A stretch of DNA of 20,095 bases. Origin: DASTCC01 sp035711465. Lineage in GTDB: Bacteria; Acidobacteriota; Vicinamibacteria; Vicinamibacterales; SCN-69-37. Within the stretch, counting starts at the first letter, position 1. Each line of letters starts with the position of its first letter. Below the pieces are notes generated by a model that saw nothing but the letters and a program-made list of their open reading frames with translations, was not told the origin of the DNA and searched no databases. Positions 7,587-14,462 of this stretch are shown here, piece after piece. The translations under genes were made by a program, and so were the position numbers. The stretch lies in assembly GCA_035711465.1 (NCBI GenBank), contig DASTCC010000397.1, forward strand, positions 1 through 20,095, read 5' to 3'.

Positions 7587-8054
7587 ATGAGCTTGCCGCT
7601 GCCCCTCGACTACGCCGCGATCGAACGCATTCTGCCGCACCGCTACCCGTTTCTACTCGTCGATCGGGTCACGGCGTTCGAGCCGGACAAACGTATCGTG
7701 GGTGTGAAGAACGTCTCGCTGAACGACCGGTACCTCTGGCATGCCGGCGGCGACAGGCCGGTGCTCCCACCCACGATTCTGACCGAGGCGATCGCACAGA
7801 CCGGCGCGATCCTCATCCTCGCGAAGCCGGAGAACCGCGAGAAGCTGATCTTCTTCATGGGCATCGACCGCGTCCGCTACCGGCGGCCCGTGCACCCGGG
7901 CGACGTCGTCGAGATCGAGGCGATCGTCAAACGCCTGCGCAGCCGCATGGGCGTGCTCTCCGGCGCTGCGCGCGTCAACGGCCGCGTCGTCTGCGACGGC
8001 ACGATGACGTTCGCGCTCGGCCCGAAGGCGGGACAGGCGGAGCCGCCATCGTAA
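7587..8054 (+). CDS. fabZ: FabZ-like 3-hydroxyacyl-ACP dehydratase with altered active-site motif
   Basis: The protein is a 155-aa hotdog-fold protein of the FabZ type, which removes water from 3-hydroxyacyl-ACP in type II fatty acid synthesis. The family start is clear (IERILPHRYPFLLVDRV, residues 12-28), as is E67 in ILTEAIAQTGAIL, which matches the catalytic Glu. However, the usual GHFPG box holding the catalytic His reads W-H52-A-G-G-D; a His is present but one position early, and Phe-Pro-Gly is lost. It may be a diverged paralogue with a different substrate, or inactive. The ATG at 7587 begins right before conserved sequence; the longer open frame upstream (from 6174) is antisense to the phosphatase gene and is not real. 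The symbol names the family only. It stands alone, without the lpxA/lpxD neighbours often seen with fabZ. Confidence 0.78.
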   Translation: MSLPLPLDYAAIERILPHRYPFLLVDRVTAFEPDKRIVGVKNVSLNDRYLWHAGGDRPVLPPTILTEAIAQTGAILILAKPENREKLIFFMGIDRVRYRRPVHPGDVVEIEAIVKRLRSRMGVLSGAARVNGRVVCDGTMTFALGPKAGQAEPPS

Positions 8055-8071
8055 GTGGGGGCGATGAGCCC

Positions 8072-8761
8072 TCACCGTCCCGCGGCGAACGTCAGGAGCA
8101 CCGCGGCGATCTTCGCGCCGCGCGACGCCCACACCGGCCAGCGCTTCTCCGGATGGAGATACCGGTAGCCGTCGAGAATCGCCGGTCCGAGAATCAGCGC
8201 GCCGATCACCGGTTCCGGGACGCCGTCGGCGCCGAGCGAGATCGCCATGCCCCGCGTATCGCTTTCGGGCGGGCCCCATTTGCCGAAGGCGGCGACGCTG
8301 TAGACGGCCGACGCGCCAAGATTGAAAGCGACGATGCCCTTGAGAAAAGGCGCCTGCTGCGATCGCAGATGCGGGCGCGCGGTCAGGATCCACTCCGATG
8401 CGGCGTGCTGCATCCAGAACCCCGCCGACGAGATCACGAACTCTTCGCGCCGCGACACCGGATCGTGAGCGATCGCGACGAACGGAATGAAGCCGTAGTC
8501 GATCCGCTCGGCGCGTGGCGACGCGTCGAACGCAAGGCCGGCGAGGACGTGGCCAGACTCGTGGATGCCGAGTCCCGCGAGGCCGCCGCCGAGAAAGATC
8601 AGCGTCCGCGTGACCGGAGATCGTTCCGCCGCCGGCCGCGCCGGCGTCGCGTCCGCTGGCGCCGCAGCAGCCGCTTGCGCCAGGGCGGGCGCCGGACTCA
8701 TCGCCAGCGCCACCACCAACACCCCAAGCCGCACCGCAGCGAGGCGCGGCCGATCGATCAC
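8072..8761 (-). CDS. Small membrane protein with HESGH motif, possible M50-like metalloprotease
   Basis: The 229-aa product has a signal peptide or first helix (about 5-29), an Ala/Pro-rich linker, and several hydrophobic segments (about 52-78, 88-98, 108-118, 140-160, 184-196, 213-227). A membrane segment carries H67-E68-S-G-H71, matching the HExxH zinc motif, and a later segment has ILD197GYR, reminiscent of the LDG motif of site-2 proteases (M50). Protease function is inference; the protein is short and has no PDZ domain. I place the start at GTG 8761: its GTGA overlaps the EamA stop by 4 bp, and GGAG lies 6 nt upstream. The open frame continues far upstream but only as a shadow of the EamA gene. 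It is the last gene of the Lrp-EamA operon and convergent with the FabZ-like gene (17-bp gap). Confidence 0.75.
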   Translation of the reverse strand: MIDRPRLAAVRLGVLVVALAMSPAPALAQAAAAAPADATPARPAAERSPVTRTLIFLGGGLAGLGIHESGHVLAGLAFDASPRAERIDYGFIPFVAIAHDPVSRREEFVISSAGFWMQHAASEWILTARPHLRSQQAPFLKGIVAFNLGASAVYSVAAFGKWGPPESDTRGMAISLGADGVPEPVIGALILGPAILDGYRYLHPEKRWPVWASRGAKIAAVLLTFAAGR

Positions 8762-9702
8762 GAACGGCTCCGATGCGACGCCACCGACAGCGACGGCACC
8801 CTGGCCGGACGCGGCCGCGTCGCCGGGCGGACCACGACGATGCCGAGCACGATCGTCGCGCCGGCCAGCACCATCGTCCAGTGGAACGGCTCGCCGAGCA
8901 GCAGCGTGCCGAGCGCGACCGCGATCACCGGGTTCACATAGGTGTAGAGCGACACGACCGCGACCGGCAGGTGATGGAGCGCGTAGGAGTACGCGGCAAA
9001 GGCGATCAGCGAGCCGGCGAAGATCAGGTAGAGCATCATGCCCGCCGTGCTCGGGTTGAACGACAGACGCGGCCACTCGCCGGCAGCCGTTCCCATCACC
9101 AGCAGGCAGATGCCGCCGAAGATCATCTGCATCGCCGCCGAGCCGATGACGTCGGACGACACGGTGTGGCGCTTCGCGTACGACGACGCGAACGACCAGC
9201 CGATGCAGGCGATCTGCAGAGCGATGACGCCGAGGATCACCAGCGTCGCGCCGCTGCCCGACCAGGTGAGCTCGGGCCACACGAGCAGCACGATGCCGGC
9301 GAAGCCGATCGCGAGACCAAGCCACTGACGCGGCACGAGACGTTCGCCGCCGGCAAACATCGAGTCCACCGCCACCATCCAGAACGGCGAGGTCGCGATC
9401 ATCACCGCCGTGAGACCGCTCGGCAGATACTGCGCGCCCCAGACGACGCCGCCGTTGCCGAGCCCGAACATGAGCGCGCCGATGACCGCCAGGCGGCCCC
9501 AGTCGCGCGGCGGCGGCAGCGGGCGGCGCCGGGCGACGAACACGCTGGCGAGCAGCGTGCCGGCGATGACGTTGCGAAGGCCGCCCATCAGGAACGGCGG
9601 GATCGTCTCGAGCGCGACCTTGATGGCGACGTAGGTCGTGCCCCAGATCACGCAGACCGCGACCCACGCGATCCAGGCGTTGCGCCGGGTGACCGGGCTC
9701 AT
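8758..9702 (-). CDS. EamA (DMT superfamily) transporter
   Basis: This 314-aa inner-membrane protein has about ten membrane helices arranged as two EamA repeats (about 8-140 and 155-290). Typical features are the first-helix segment WVAVCVIWGTTYVAIK and the C-terminal repeat region LYTYVNPVIAVALGTLLLGE. Family members export amino acids or related metabolites; the substrate cannot be read from the sequence. The ATG overlaps the stop of the Lrp/AsnC gene by 4 bp (ATGA), and its own stop overlaps the next gene by 4 bp (GTGA), so the three genes are translationally coupled. An Lrp-type regulator directly upstream suggests export of an amino acid that the regulator senses. The C-terminal tail is Arg/Pro-rich and cytoplasmic. 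Confidence 0.92.
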   Translation of the reverse strand: MSPVTRRNAWIAWVAVCVIWGTTYVAIKVALETIPPFLMGGLRNVIAGTLLASVFVARRRPLPPPRDWGRLAVIGALMFGLGNGGVVWGAQYLPSGLTAVMIATSPFWMVAVDSMFAGGERLVPRQWLGLAIGFAGIVLLVWPELTWSGSGATLVILGVIALQIACIGWSFASSYAKRHTVSSDVIGSAAMQMIFGGICLLVMGTAAGEWPRLSFNPSTAGMMLYLIFAGSLIAFAAYSYALHHLPVAVVSLYTYVNPVIAVALGTLLLGEPFHWTMVLAGATIVLGIVVVRPATRPRPARVPSLSVASHRSRS

Positions 9703-10187
9703 GACGCGGCCTCTTCGACGCCGGGCGGCGACACGTCGAACGCGAGCGCCGTGCTCTCCTTCACCGTGCCGAGGACGATCGTCGTTCTCGTCGACCGCAC
9801 GCCTTTGATGCGGCCAAAGCGCGCCTTGAGAAGCTCTCCCAGATGCTCGGCGTCACGGGCGCGAATCTTGACCAGGAAACAATCGTCGCCGGCGACGTGA
9901 TGCACCTCGAGCACTTCGGGCGCTTCGGCGAGCTGACGGCCGATGCGATCCTCGCCCGCGACTTCCGCCGTCCGCACCGACACGAACGCCAGCATCCCGA
10001 GATCGGCGGCCCGGGGATCGACCTTGGCCGTATAGCCCCGAATCACGCCGCGCGACTCGAGCTTGCGCATGCGCTCGAGGACCGCCGACGGCGCCAGGCC
10101 CACTTCCCGGGCGATTTCAACTTGGGTGATCCGTCCGTGCCCCTGCAGGAGCTCGAGAATCCGGCGATCGATGGCGTCGATGGTCAT
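9699..10187 (-). CDS. Lrp/AsnC family transcriptional regulator
   Basis: The 162-aa feast/famine regulator has an N-terminal winged helix-turn-helix (about 3-55: IDRRILELLQ, then ITQVEIAREVGLAPSAV and GVIRGYTAKVD) and a C-terminal RAM ligand-binding domain (about 65-145, with the V-x-G-x-x-D-type segment HHVAGDDCFLVKIRA). Such proteins form octamers around a small effector, often an amino acid, and commonly regulate themselves and a neighbouring transporter. The open frame could start at GTG 10205, but the family start MTIDAIDRRILELL begins at ATG 10187. A TATATT box at 10194-10199 lies 6 nt before that ATG, which would put the transcription start at the ATG. An AT-rich palindrome at 10221-10238 may be its own operator. 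It is the first gene of the operon with EamA and the HESGH protein. Confidence 0.93.
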   Translation of the reverse strand: MTIDAIDRRILELLQGHGRITQVEIAREVGLAPSAVLERMRKLESRGVIRGYTAKVDPRAADLGMLAFVSVRTAEVAGEDRIGRQLAEAPEVLEVHHVAGDDCFLVKIRARDAEHLGELLKARFGRIKGVRSTRTTIVLGTVKESTALAFDVSPPGVEEAAS

Positions 10188-10193
10188 CCAGAG

Positions 10194-10199
10194 AATATA
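10194..10199 (-). promoter_or_regulatory. -10 box for the Lrp/AsnC operon, probably leaderless
   Basis: TATATT on the minus strand ends 6 nt before the ATG at 10187, so the transcript would start at or next to the start codon. The -35 position (TGTAAT, 10217-10222) is weak and touches the palindrome at 10221-10238. Confidence 0.4.
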
Positions 10200-10220
10200 G
10201 CTCACGCAAGCGCCTGATTA

Positions 10221-10238
10221 CATGAATAAAAATTCGTG
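10221..10238. promoter_or_regulatory. AT-rich palindrome, candidate Lrp/AsnC autoregulatory operator
   Basis: CATGAATAAAAATTCGTG is an 18-bp imperfect palindrome (one mismatched pair, AAAA centre) in otherwise GC-rich DNA. It lies at the -35 region of the Lrp/AsnC operon. Family operators are typically AT-centred palindromes of about this length. Binding is inference. Confidence 0.4.
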
Positions 10239-10270
10239 CAGGCGAGCAGTAGCCGAACTTCTGTGGCCAG

Positions 10271-10299
10271 CCGAGCACCCGAGCCCCGAGTCCCGGGCC
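10271..10299. repeat. Degenerate tandem CCGAGNC heptamer repeat
   Basis: Four head-to-tail units (CCGAGCAC, CCGAGCC, CCGAGTC, CCGGGCC) lie in the 124-bp gap between the lrp-type operon and the YhaM-like gene. Function unknown; it may form a G-rich structure in the minus-strand transcript. Confidence 0.4.
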
Positions 10300-10311
10300 C
10301 CCACCAGAAGC

Positions 10312-11262
10312 CTAGGTGCCCTTGTATAAGGAACGCCCCAGATAGCGGTGATAAGCCGTGAACGGCCCGTCCGTGGCGTCGGTGGCCAGGTGCCGGCGGA
10401 CCTGGTGGAGCTTGGCGTCCAGATCGTCCGCGGCAGCGAGAATGAAGGCCTCCACGGTCATCGGTTCGACCGGCGAGCCGAGCTCGCGCGATCCATGGTG
10501 CGAGAGGATCAGATGCTCGAGCTCCATCAGGAGCCCGGGTGAGACGTCGGGATGGTTGCTCGCCGCTGCGCGCAGCATGCGGACGCCGATGGCGATGTGG
10601 CCGACCAGATTGCCCTCGACTGAGTAGTCGATCGACACGTCGTAGGCGAGCTCGTGCAGCTTGCCGATGTCGTGGAGCAAGGCGCCGGCAATCACGAGAT
10701 CGCGCCGCGCCTGGTAGGTTTCGGCCAGAAACACGGCCACGTTCATGATCTGCAGGATGTGCTCGATCAGACCGCTCCGGTAGGCGTGGTGCACCTGCCT
10801 CGCGGCCGGCCACACGCGCAGGCGCTCGGCGTTGTCGTGGACGATCGCCTGCAGCAGGCCGCGCAGCGCGGGATCTTCCACCGACGCCAGCCGCTCGCCC
10901 AGCTCGGCCCACATCTCTTCGAGGGGCCGGGGCGCCGTCCGGATGCACTCCTCTTCGCGGAAGCCGCGCTCGGAGTCCTCCGGGATCACCCGCCGGATCT
11001 TGTCGACCACCAGCTCGAGCCGCTGCTTGAACAGGTTGCCTCGCGCCTGCACGGCCACGAACTCGGCGGCATCGAATTGGGCCTCGTTCAGGTCGACGTC
11101 CTGGAAGACCTTGGCTTCCATCTCTCCGGACGCGTCCTGCAGGTGCAGCATCAGGAACACGCCGCCGTTCCGGTCCGTCCGCCGCTCCTTCCTGGTGCAC
11201 AGGAAGAAGCCGGAACCGATGGAATTTGCGTCGATTTCTGCGATGCGGGGGAGCCTGGCCAT
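10312..11262 (-). CDS. YhaM-like OB-fold/HD-domain 3'-5' exoribonuclease
   Basis: The 316-aa protein combines an N-terminal OB-fold nucleic-acid-binding domain (about 14-95, with LMLHLQDASGEMEAKVF) and an HD metal-dependent hydrolase domain (about 155-300). HD-type ligands are visible: H168 (IEH), H197-D198 (LLHDIGK), H222, H255-H256 (SHHGS) and D279/D280 (AADDLDAK). This order and length match YhaM-type 3'-5' exoribonucleases, which trim RNA and possibly DNA ends in the cytoplasm. An alternative is a generic HD phosphohydrolase, but the OB domain argues for YhaM. AGGA 6 nt before the ATG supports the start. It is divergent from the lipoprotein gene with 50 bp between. A longer overlapping frame (10202-11200) is a shadow. 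Confidence 0.9.
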   Translation of the reverse strand: MARLPRIAEIDANSIGSGFFLCTRKERRTDRNGGVFLMLHLQDASGEMEAKVFQDVDLNEAQFDAAEFVAVQARGNLFKQRLELVVDKIRRVIPEDSERGFREEECIRTAPRPLEEMWAELGERLASVEDPALRGLLQAIVHDNAERLRVWPAARQVHHAYRSGLIEHILQIMNVAVFLAETYQARRDLVIAGALLHDIGKLHELAYDVSIDYSVEGNLVGHIAIGVRMLRAAASNHPDVSPGLLMELEHLILSHHGSRELGSPVEPMTVEAFILAAADDLDAKLHQVRRHLATDATDGPFTAYHRYLGRSLYKGT

Positions 11263-11300
11263 GAGCGATCCTGACGACCGCGAGAGTCTACTGCGGATGG

Positions 11301-11306
11301 TAAGAT
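11301..11306 (+). promoter_or_regulatory. Candidate -10 box for the PCYCGC lipoprotein gene
   Basis: TAAGAT ends 6 nt before the ATG at 11313, the same geometry as for the Lrp/AsnC gene, and suggests a leaderless message. No -35 is recognisable. GGTAAG nearby could instead act as a poor ribosome-binding site. Confidence 0.3.
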
Positions 11307-11312
11307 CGCCGC

Positions 11313-11840
11313 ATGACAGGCCGGGTCAGGGCCCTCCTCGCCACAGCGCTCCTTGGCGCAGCCGGGTGCAGTCAGAATGCGACTCCGCCGCCTTCCTCGT
11401 CGGTCTTCAGCGGGCAGGCGCCGGGCCAGACCCAGCGGCTCACCGAAGCCAGGACGATTGCGGCCGATCTGCCGCTGCTGCCGCCGGGCATCGTCCAGGG
11501 TGTCCGGCCGATTGCGATGACCAAGGCCGCGTTCGAGTTCGCAGCCCGGCATCCGGAGGTCCTGCGGTACATCCCCTGCTTCTGCGGATGCGATCGCGGC
11601 GGCCACAAGGGCAATCACGATTGTTTCGTCGCCGGGCGGAACGCGGCCGGGCAGGTCACGGCCTGGGAGCCGCACGGCATCGTGTGTGAGATGTGCATCG
11701 ACATCGGCTACCTGGCGAGGCAGATGCACAACGGCGGGGCTTCGGTGGCGTCGATCCGTCAGGCCGTCGAACAGCGGTATCCCGGTGCGCACCAGCACAC
11801 TCCAACGCCGAATCCGCCGAGGGGCGGCACGCTCGATTGA
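11313..11840 (+). CDS. PCYCGC-motif lipoprotein
   Basis: The 175-aa product has a lipoprotein signal with lipobox L-G-A-A-G-C19, so it is probably membrane-anchored outside the cytoplasm. After a Pro/Ser-rich spacer come the signature PCFCGCDRGGHKGNHDC (about 89-105, a Phe variant of PCYCGC) and a second Cys pair CEMC (about 128-131). This matches the PCYCGC domain family; the dense Cys/His spacing suggests metal or haem-type cofactor binding, but the family function is not established. A helical tail (IGYLARQMHNGGASVASIRQ) and a His/Pro-rich end follow. It lies 21 bp upstream of the hybrid histidine kinase on the same strand, so the two may be co-expressed. Whether the lipoprotein feeds the kinase is inference. 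Confidence 0.82.
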   Translation: MTGRVRALLATALLGAAGCSQNATPPPSSSVFSGQAPGQTQRLTEARTIAADLPLLPPGIVQGVRPIAMTKAAFEFAARHPEVLRYIPCFCGCDRGGHKGNHDCFVAGRNAAGQVTAWEPHGIVCEMCIDIGYLARQMHNGGASVASIRQAVEQRYPGAHQHTPTPNPPRGGTLD

Positions 11841-11861
11841 CGCCCGCTCGCAGAGAGGTCC

Positions 11862-13418
11862 GTGCCTTCGGGTTCATCACTCCGACGGAAACCCTCCCAG
11901 CTTCCTGACGACGCGTTCGCGCGCCTTTTCGACGGCCTGCGCGAAGGTGTGTACATCGGCCTCGTCAGCCGGGCCAACGACGACACCGCGACGCTCGCCG
12001 CCAATCCGCATCTGCGCCTGATCTTCGGCTGGCCCGAGGAACGCCCCGCCGCCGACGTCCGGCCGATCGACGCCGATCGCTTCGTCGATCCCCAGGCGCG
12101 CACGGAGTTCCTCGATCGCCTCGCGCGCGACGGCGTCGTCCAGAACTACCTGCGGCGCCTGCGCCGCGCCGATGGCGCGGCGATGTGGATCGAGACCACC
12201 GCGCGCGCCGAGCGCGTGCCCGGGTCGGAGAGTCTGCGCCTCGAAGCGGTGATGCGTGACGTCACCGAGCGCAAGAAGCTCGAGGATCAGGCCCGCGATC
12301 TCTACCATCAGCTCTCGCAGGCCGAAAAGCTCGCCGCGCTCGGCACGACGATGTCGGGCGTGGCGCACGAGCTCAACAATCCGCTGGCGACGATCCTCGC
12401 CTGCGCCGAACGGCTCGCGACCCGGCGCGCCGACGATGCGACGCGCCGCGATCTCGACGCCATTCACAACGCCGCCGAGCGTGCCGCGCGCATCGTCCGC
12501 AACCTGCAGACGTTCGCGCGCAAGCGCCACACGACGCGCACGACCGTGGATCTCAACCATGTCGTCCGCGAGACGCTGGCGCTTCGCGCCTACGAGCAGC
12601 GTCTTGCCAACGTCATGATCCTCGACGCGCTGGCGGCAGGTCTGCCGCCGGTGTTCGCCGATCCGCATCAGATTCAGCAGATCGTCCTCAACCTGTTCAT
12701 CAACGCCGAACAGGCGATGCTCGAGGCGCACGGCCGCGGCACGATGATCGTGCGCTCGTGGCAGGAGCCCGATCGCGACGCGGTGCTGCTCGAGGTGCAC
12801 GACGATGGCCCGGGGATTCCGGCGGACGTGCAGAATCGCATTTTCGACCCGTTTTTCACGACCAAACCGGTCGGCAAGGGCACCGGACTCGGCCTCACCG
12901 TCGCCTACGCGATCGCGCAGGAGCATGGCGGGCGCATCAGCGTGCGTTCGAACCGGCGCCGCGGCGCGTCGTTCGTCCTCGAGCTGCCAGTGCTCGGGCA
13001 CAACATCCGGCTCCCCGAGGCGGCGCCGGCGCATGCGCCGCCCGACGTGCCGAAAGGCACGCGCGCGCTCGTCATCGAAGACGAGCAGGCGCTCGGCGAC
13101 GCCGTGGCCGAAGCGATGGTCGAGGATGGCTTCCAGGTCGATCGCGCGGGAGACGGCGAGGCGGCGCTCGCGCTGGTGCGCGATCGGCACTACGACGTGA
13201 TCATCTGCGATCTGAAGATGCCGAAGGTGGACGGGATGGCGTTCTTCCGCGCCGTGTCCGACCGGCTGCCGCACATCTCGCGGCGGTTGATCTTCGTCAC
13301 CGGCGACGTCGCCGGCACCGAAGCAGAACGCTTCCTCGAAGAAAGCGGCTGCCGGTGGATCCCGAAGCCATTCAGGCTCCGGGATCTCACGCGGGCAGCC
13401 AGAGAAACGCTGGGCTGA
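11862..13418 (+). CDS. Hybrid histidine kinase (PAS - HisKA - HATPase - receiver)
   Basis: The 518-aa soluble hybrid kinase has no membrane helices. A PAS-like domain (about 18-138) is followed by a short coiled coil (about 140-158). The DHp helices carry the phosphoacceptor H169 in VAHELNNPLATI, and the ATPase domain (about 265-385) has N-box LFINAEQAM, G1 DDGPGIP, F-box FDPFFTTK and G2 GKGTGLGL. A C-terminal receiver domain (about 400-515) has acidic IEDE, phosphoacceptor D450 in ICDLKMPKVDG and the Lys of PKPF. The attached receiver suggests a phosphorelay that needs a His phosphotransfer partner; the DHp-like protein at 14494 is a candidate. GTG 11862 is the only start before conserved sequence; AGAGG lies 3 nt upstream, unusually close. 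It is convergent with the sigma factor gene (6-bp gap). Confidence 0.92.
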   Translation: MPSGSSLRRKPSQLPDDAFARLFDGLREGVYIGLVSRANDDTATLAANPHLRLIFGWPEERPAADVRPIDADRFVDPQARTEFLDRLARDGVVQNYLRRLRRADGAAMWIETTARAERVPGSESLRLEAVMRDVTERKKLEDQARDLYHQLSQAEKLAALGTTMSGVAHELNNPLATILACAERLATRRADDATRRDLDAIHNAAERAARIVRNLQTFARKRHTTRTTVDLNHVVRETLALRAYEQRLANVMILDALAAGLPPVFADPHQIQQIVLNLFINAEQAMLEAHGRGTMIVRSWQEPDRDAVLLEVHDDGPGIPADVQNRIFDPFFTTKPVGKGTGLGLTVAYAIAQEHGGRISVRSNRRRGASFVLELPVLGHNIRLPEAAPAHAPPDVPKGTRALVIEDEQALGDAVAEAMVEDGFQVDRAGDGEAALALVRDRHYDVIICDLKMPKVDGMAFFRAVSDRLPHISRRLIFVTGDVAGTEAERFLEESGCRWIPKPFRLRDLTRAARETLG

Positions 13419-13424
13419 TCTCGC

Positions 13425-14273
13425 CTAGGCGACGCGCGGCAGCTTGCGGCGCGTCGTCGTCGCCGCGGTAGGACGCCGCGTCGCGGCCGCGGCCGCCGGA
13501 CGATCGAAGCGCGGACGCGTCGTGCGGGCGACGATCTTCGGCGCCGGCGCGGATGGCGCGATCTGCGCCGCGGTGAGCGCCTTGCGCAGGCGCTGAATCG
13601 CACGCGCATGCAGCTGCGACACGCGAGACTCGTTGACCCCGATCTCTTCGCCGATCTGCTTCATCGTCGCTTCGCCGAAGTAGTAGAGCGAGACGATGCG
13701 GCGCTCGCGCGCGGGCAGCGAGGCCATCGCGGCGCGGACGCGATCGCGCACTTCGCTCTGCTCGTACAGCCGATCCGGAGACGGCGGCTCGCTCGGCACG
13801 AGGACCGGCGGGAGCGTCGAGCTGTCGAGCGTTTCGAGATTGGCGAGCGGCGAGGTGGATTCGATCGTGGAGATGCGGACGATGGTGCGTTCGAGGCGCG
13901 TTTCGTCGGCGCCGACGCGGCGCGCCAGATCCGCGATCGACGGCTCGGCGCCGAGCTCGCGGCGGAGCTCCTCGCGCGCGGCCTCGAGCTCGCGGCGGAC
14001 GCGGCGGACGCCGCGCGGCCAGGCGTCGCGACGGAGCGCGTCGATCATCGCGCCGCGGACGCGCCGCTCGGCAAACGTCTCGAACTTGATCCCACGGTCG
14101 GCGTCGAACCGATGCGCCGCGTCGATGAGACCCAGAACCCCGTCCTGCACGAGGTCCCCGAGATCAATGGAATGGGGCATGGTCGAAGCCATTCGCCGAG
14201 CCAGGGACTCGACGAACGGAAGACCGTTCGCCACTCGTTCCTGTTGATGGGTCGCCAAGGGAGCACGCTGCAT
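13425..14273 (-). CDS. FliA/WhiG-type RNA polymerase sigma factor with basic C-terminal tail
   Basis: This is a group 3 sigma factor, 282 aa. Region 2 spans about 35-90 (DLVQDGVLGLIDAAHRFD, FETFAERRVRGAMIDALR, the FliA/WhiG hallmark), region 3 about 95-150, and region 4 about 178-233 with a helix-turn-helix (EATMKQIGEEIGVNESRVSQ). Family members direct RNA polymerase to flagellar or sporulation-type promoters (TAAA-N15-GCCGATAA class). Residues about 240-282 form a tail rich in Arg, Pro, Ala and Thr with 11 basic and one acidic residue, not part of usual sigma-28 proteins. An upstream in-frame start exists at 14375, but AGGAGG (14280-14285) with 6-nt spacing fixes the start at ATG 14273. No flagellar gene is in the window, so a motility role is not shown. 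It lies downstream of the DHp-like and HTH genes. Confidence 0.92.
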   Translation of the reverse strand: MQRAPLATHQQERVANGLPFVESLARRMASTMPHSIDLGDLVQDGVLGLIDAAHRFDADRGIKFETFAERRVRGAMIDALRRDAWPRGVRRVRRELEAAREELRRELGAEPSIADLARRVGADETRLERTIVRISTIESTSPLANLETLDSSTLPPVLVPSEPPSPDRLYEQSEVRDRVRAAMASLPARERRIVSLYYFGEATMKQIGEEIGVNESRVSQLHARAIQRLRKALTAAQIAPSAPAPKIVARTTRPRFDRPAAAAATRRPTAATTTRRKLPRVA

Positions 14274-14285
14274 CGAAAGCCTCCT

Positions 14286-14306
14286 GAGCCCGGAATGCCC
14301 GGGGCT
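14286..14306 (-). promoter_or_regulatory. Hairpin abutting the Shine-Dalgarno site of the sigma factor gene
   Basis: On the minus strand AGCCCCGG and CCGGGCT pair with one bulged base around a GCATT loop, ending next to the AGGAGG at 14285-14280. It could affect access of ribosomes to the site. Confidence 0.35.
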
Positions 14307-14335
14307 TACGCCTACTTCAACAGCGATGCCAACAG

Positions 14336-14375
14336 TTGGTTGTTCGCGACCCGAATTGGGGTGCGAACGGACCAA
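14336..14375 (-). promoter_or_regulatory. 40-nt hairpin in the leader region of the sigma factor gene
   Basis: TTGGTTGTTCGC (14336-14347) pairs with GCGAACGGACCAA (14363-14375) with one bulge and two G-U pairs, and CCC/GGG continues the stem to a 5-nt GAATT loop past one mismatch. It lies 63-102 nt upstream of the sigma start in the 220-bp gap 14274-14493, which contains no ORF with coding character. Confidence 0.4.
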
Positions 14376-14462
14376 GCCTGTAAGTTGCTAGTGAAGAATA
14401 GGTTACGGCTGGCTGACGGACTGTGTAGCGGCGAGAAACGCCGTGCCGGAAGGCGTGAAACT

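Noticed and set aside
8762..9667. Minus-strand open frame upstream of the HESGH protein
   Set aside because: It overlaps the EamA gene in another frame, and its Arg-rich sequence lacks membrane helices. The GTGA overlap at 8758-8761 gives a better start.
10202..11200. 332-codon minus-strand frame overlapping the YhaM-like gene
   Set aside because: Different frame on the same strand, low complexity, no family features; the OB-HD frame is clearly coding.
11877..13274. 465-codon minus-strand frame opposite the hybrid kinase
   Set aside because: Antisense shadow of a kinase with complete H, N, G1, F and G2 boxes.
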